From Fimbriimonadia bacterium (lineage in GTDB: Bacteria; Armatimonadota; Fimbriimonadia; Fimbriimonadales; Fimbriimonadaceae): a stretch of DNA of 35,000 bases. The notes beneath the pieces were generated by a model that worked only from the letters and a program-made list of their open reading frames with translations, made no database searches and was not told where the DNA came from. This document shows positions 34,495 to 35,000 of the stretch, piece by piece. Location: positions 1 through 35,000 of the forward strand of contig JAUIKO010000009.1 of NCBI GenBank assembly GCA_030430755.1, written 5' to 3'. The position numbers and the translations under genes were made by a program. Each line of letters opens with the position of its first letter. Position 1 is the stretch's first letter.

Positions 34495-34694
34495 AAGATT
34501 ACCTTTCTCGTTCGATATGTTTAAAACACTTGATATCTTTTTTAGCACATTATCTAAGAGATATATCTTCATCTAGCTAGTAAAACATGCTCTTAATGCT
34601 GTATCTAGTATTTTGATTTACCGGTAAAAAAACTATATTTGTGAAACCTGGTAATTATAGGAATAAGTAATTACATAGGATCAGCTGATATTTA

Positions 34695-34730
34695 TTTTAA
34701 GAGAAGAAAGGGATTGCTTCTCGTTTAAAA
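34695..34730 (+). promoter_or_regulatory. Leader hairpin upstream of the flagellin ribosome binding site
   Basis: GAGAAG (34701-34706) pairs with CTTCTC (34717-34722). The stem continues, after a 2-nt bulge, as TTTTAA (34695-34700) with TTAAAA (34725-34730). It ends 5 nt before the GGAGGA site. It may stabilise the mRNA or control translation. I found no convincing sigma-28 or sigma-54 promoter upstream. Confidence 0.4.
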
Positions 34731-34748
34731 TCACGGAGGAATAAAAAT

Positions 34749-35000
34749 ATGGCATTTAGAATTAATACAGGCCCATTAGCATTAAGGGCTTTAGGAAACA
34801 CATTTACAGTTAGTAACAGTTTAGGTACATCCATGCAGAGACTTGGAAGTGGTCTAAAGGTAAGCAATGCTGCAGATGATCCAGCAGCTTTTGTAGGTGT
34901 TTCCAGAATGAGAGACAGCGCTCAAAGTTTAGATACTTCTATTCGAATTACTCAAGAAAACACAAACTACATGAAAACTGCAGAAGGTGCTCTTGATGAA
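34749..35000 (+). CDS. Flagellin, N-terminal part (cut by window edge)
   Basis: The 84 codons present encode a typical flagellin D0/D1 start: MAFRINTGPLALRAL, then the diagnostic MQRLGSGLKVSNAADDPAAF and, further on, RITQENTNYMKTAEGALDE at the window edge. The ADD and TAEGAL segments are near-invariant in the family and form the coiled D0/D1 helices that build the filament. The ribosome binding site GGAGGA lies 8 nt before the ATG. There is no signal peptide, consistent with export through the flagellar type III system. FlgL shares this fold, but the match to flagellin is closer. Confidence 0.93.
   Translation, partial: MAFRINTGPLALRALGNTFTVSNSLGTSMQRLGSGLKVSNAADDPAAFVGVSRMRDSAQSLDTSIRITQENTNYMKTAEGALDE

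Noticed and set aside
34495-34572. Longer aspS start at 34572
   Set aside because: The extra 26 residues are unconserved, while the ATG at 34494 has a good ribosome binding site and gives the usual length.

Overview
The window looks like the chromosome of a low-GC, Gram-negative, flagellated bacterium. The diderm envelope is shown by a BamA-type outer-membrane assembly protein, an OmpH/Skp-type chaperone and two or three lipoproteins; flagellation by a flagellin start at the right edge. The ribosomal and translation-factor genes are standard bacterial ones. I cannot fix the phylum from sequence alone. The secreted leucine-rich-repeat protein and the AT-rich composition would suit a host-associated lineage, but that is inference.

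Left part (1-4.5 kb, minus strand): an array of 19-bp tandem repeats, then a compact operon that I read as a microcin C-like peptide-nucleotide antibiotic cluster. In transcription order it has a TTGACA/TATACT promoter candidate, a 7-codon gene mccA encoding MDDLIRN (missed by ordinary gene calling), a 14-bp perfect hairpin, the ThiF-fold adenylating enzyme MccB, an MFS exporter (MccC role) joined to mccB by an ATGA overlap, and a RimL/MccE-type GNAT acetyltransferase that probably gives self-immunity. A multi-pass membrane protein of unknown function lies upstream of it.

Middle part (5.0-16.5 kb, plus strand): the str operon (rpsL, rpsG, fusA, tuf), a hairpin terminator, then the S10 cluster and the start of spc (rpsJ, rplC, rplD, rplW, rplB, rpsS, rplV, rpsC, rplP, rpmC, rpsQ, rplN, rplX, rplE). 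The cluster stops after rplE with a terminator, so the rest of spc must lie elsewhere. A secreted two-block leucine-rich-repeat protein follows (17.2-19.9 kb), then about 1 kb with no visible gene.

Right part (20.9-35 kb): scpB and scpA with a tRNA-Cys immediately upstream (minus), a small lipoprotein (minus), the E1 alpha and beta subunits of a 2-oxo acid dehydrogenase (plus), bamA, an ompH-like gene and a lipoprotein (plus), then a methyltransferase and a polyprenyl synthase (minus), a flagellar-type protein with a FliD-like IN motif (minus), aspS (minus) and the 5' end of a flagellin gene (plus, cut by the window edge). Aspartyl-tRNA synthetase, encoded here by aspS, is the known intracellular target of processed microcin C, so the producer must protect this enzyme. 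The most interesting content is the mcc operon, its unannotated heptapeptide gene and the intergenic hairpin.
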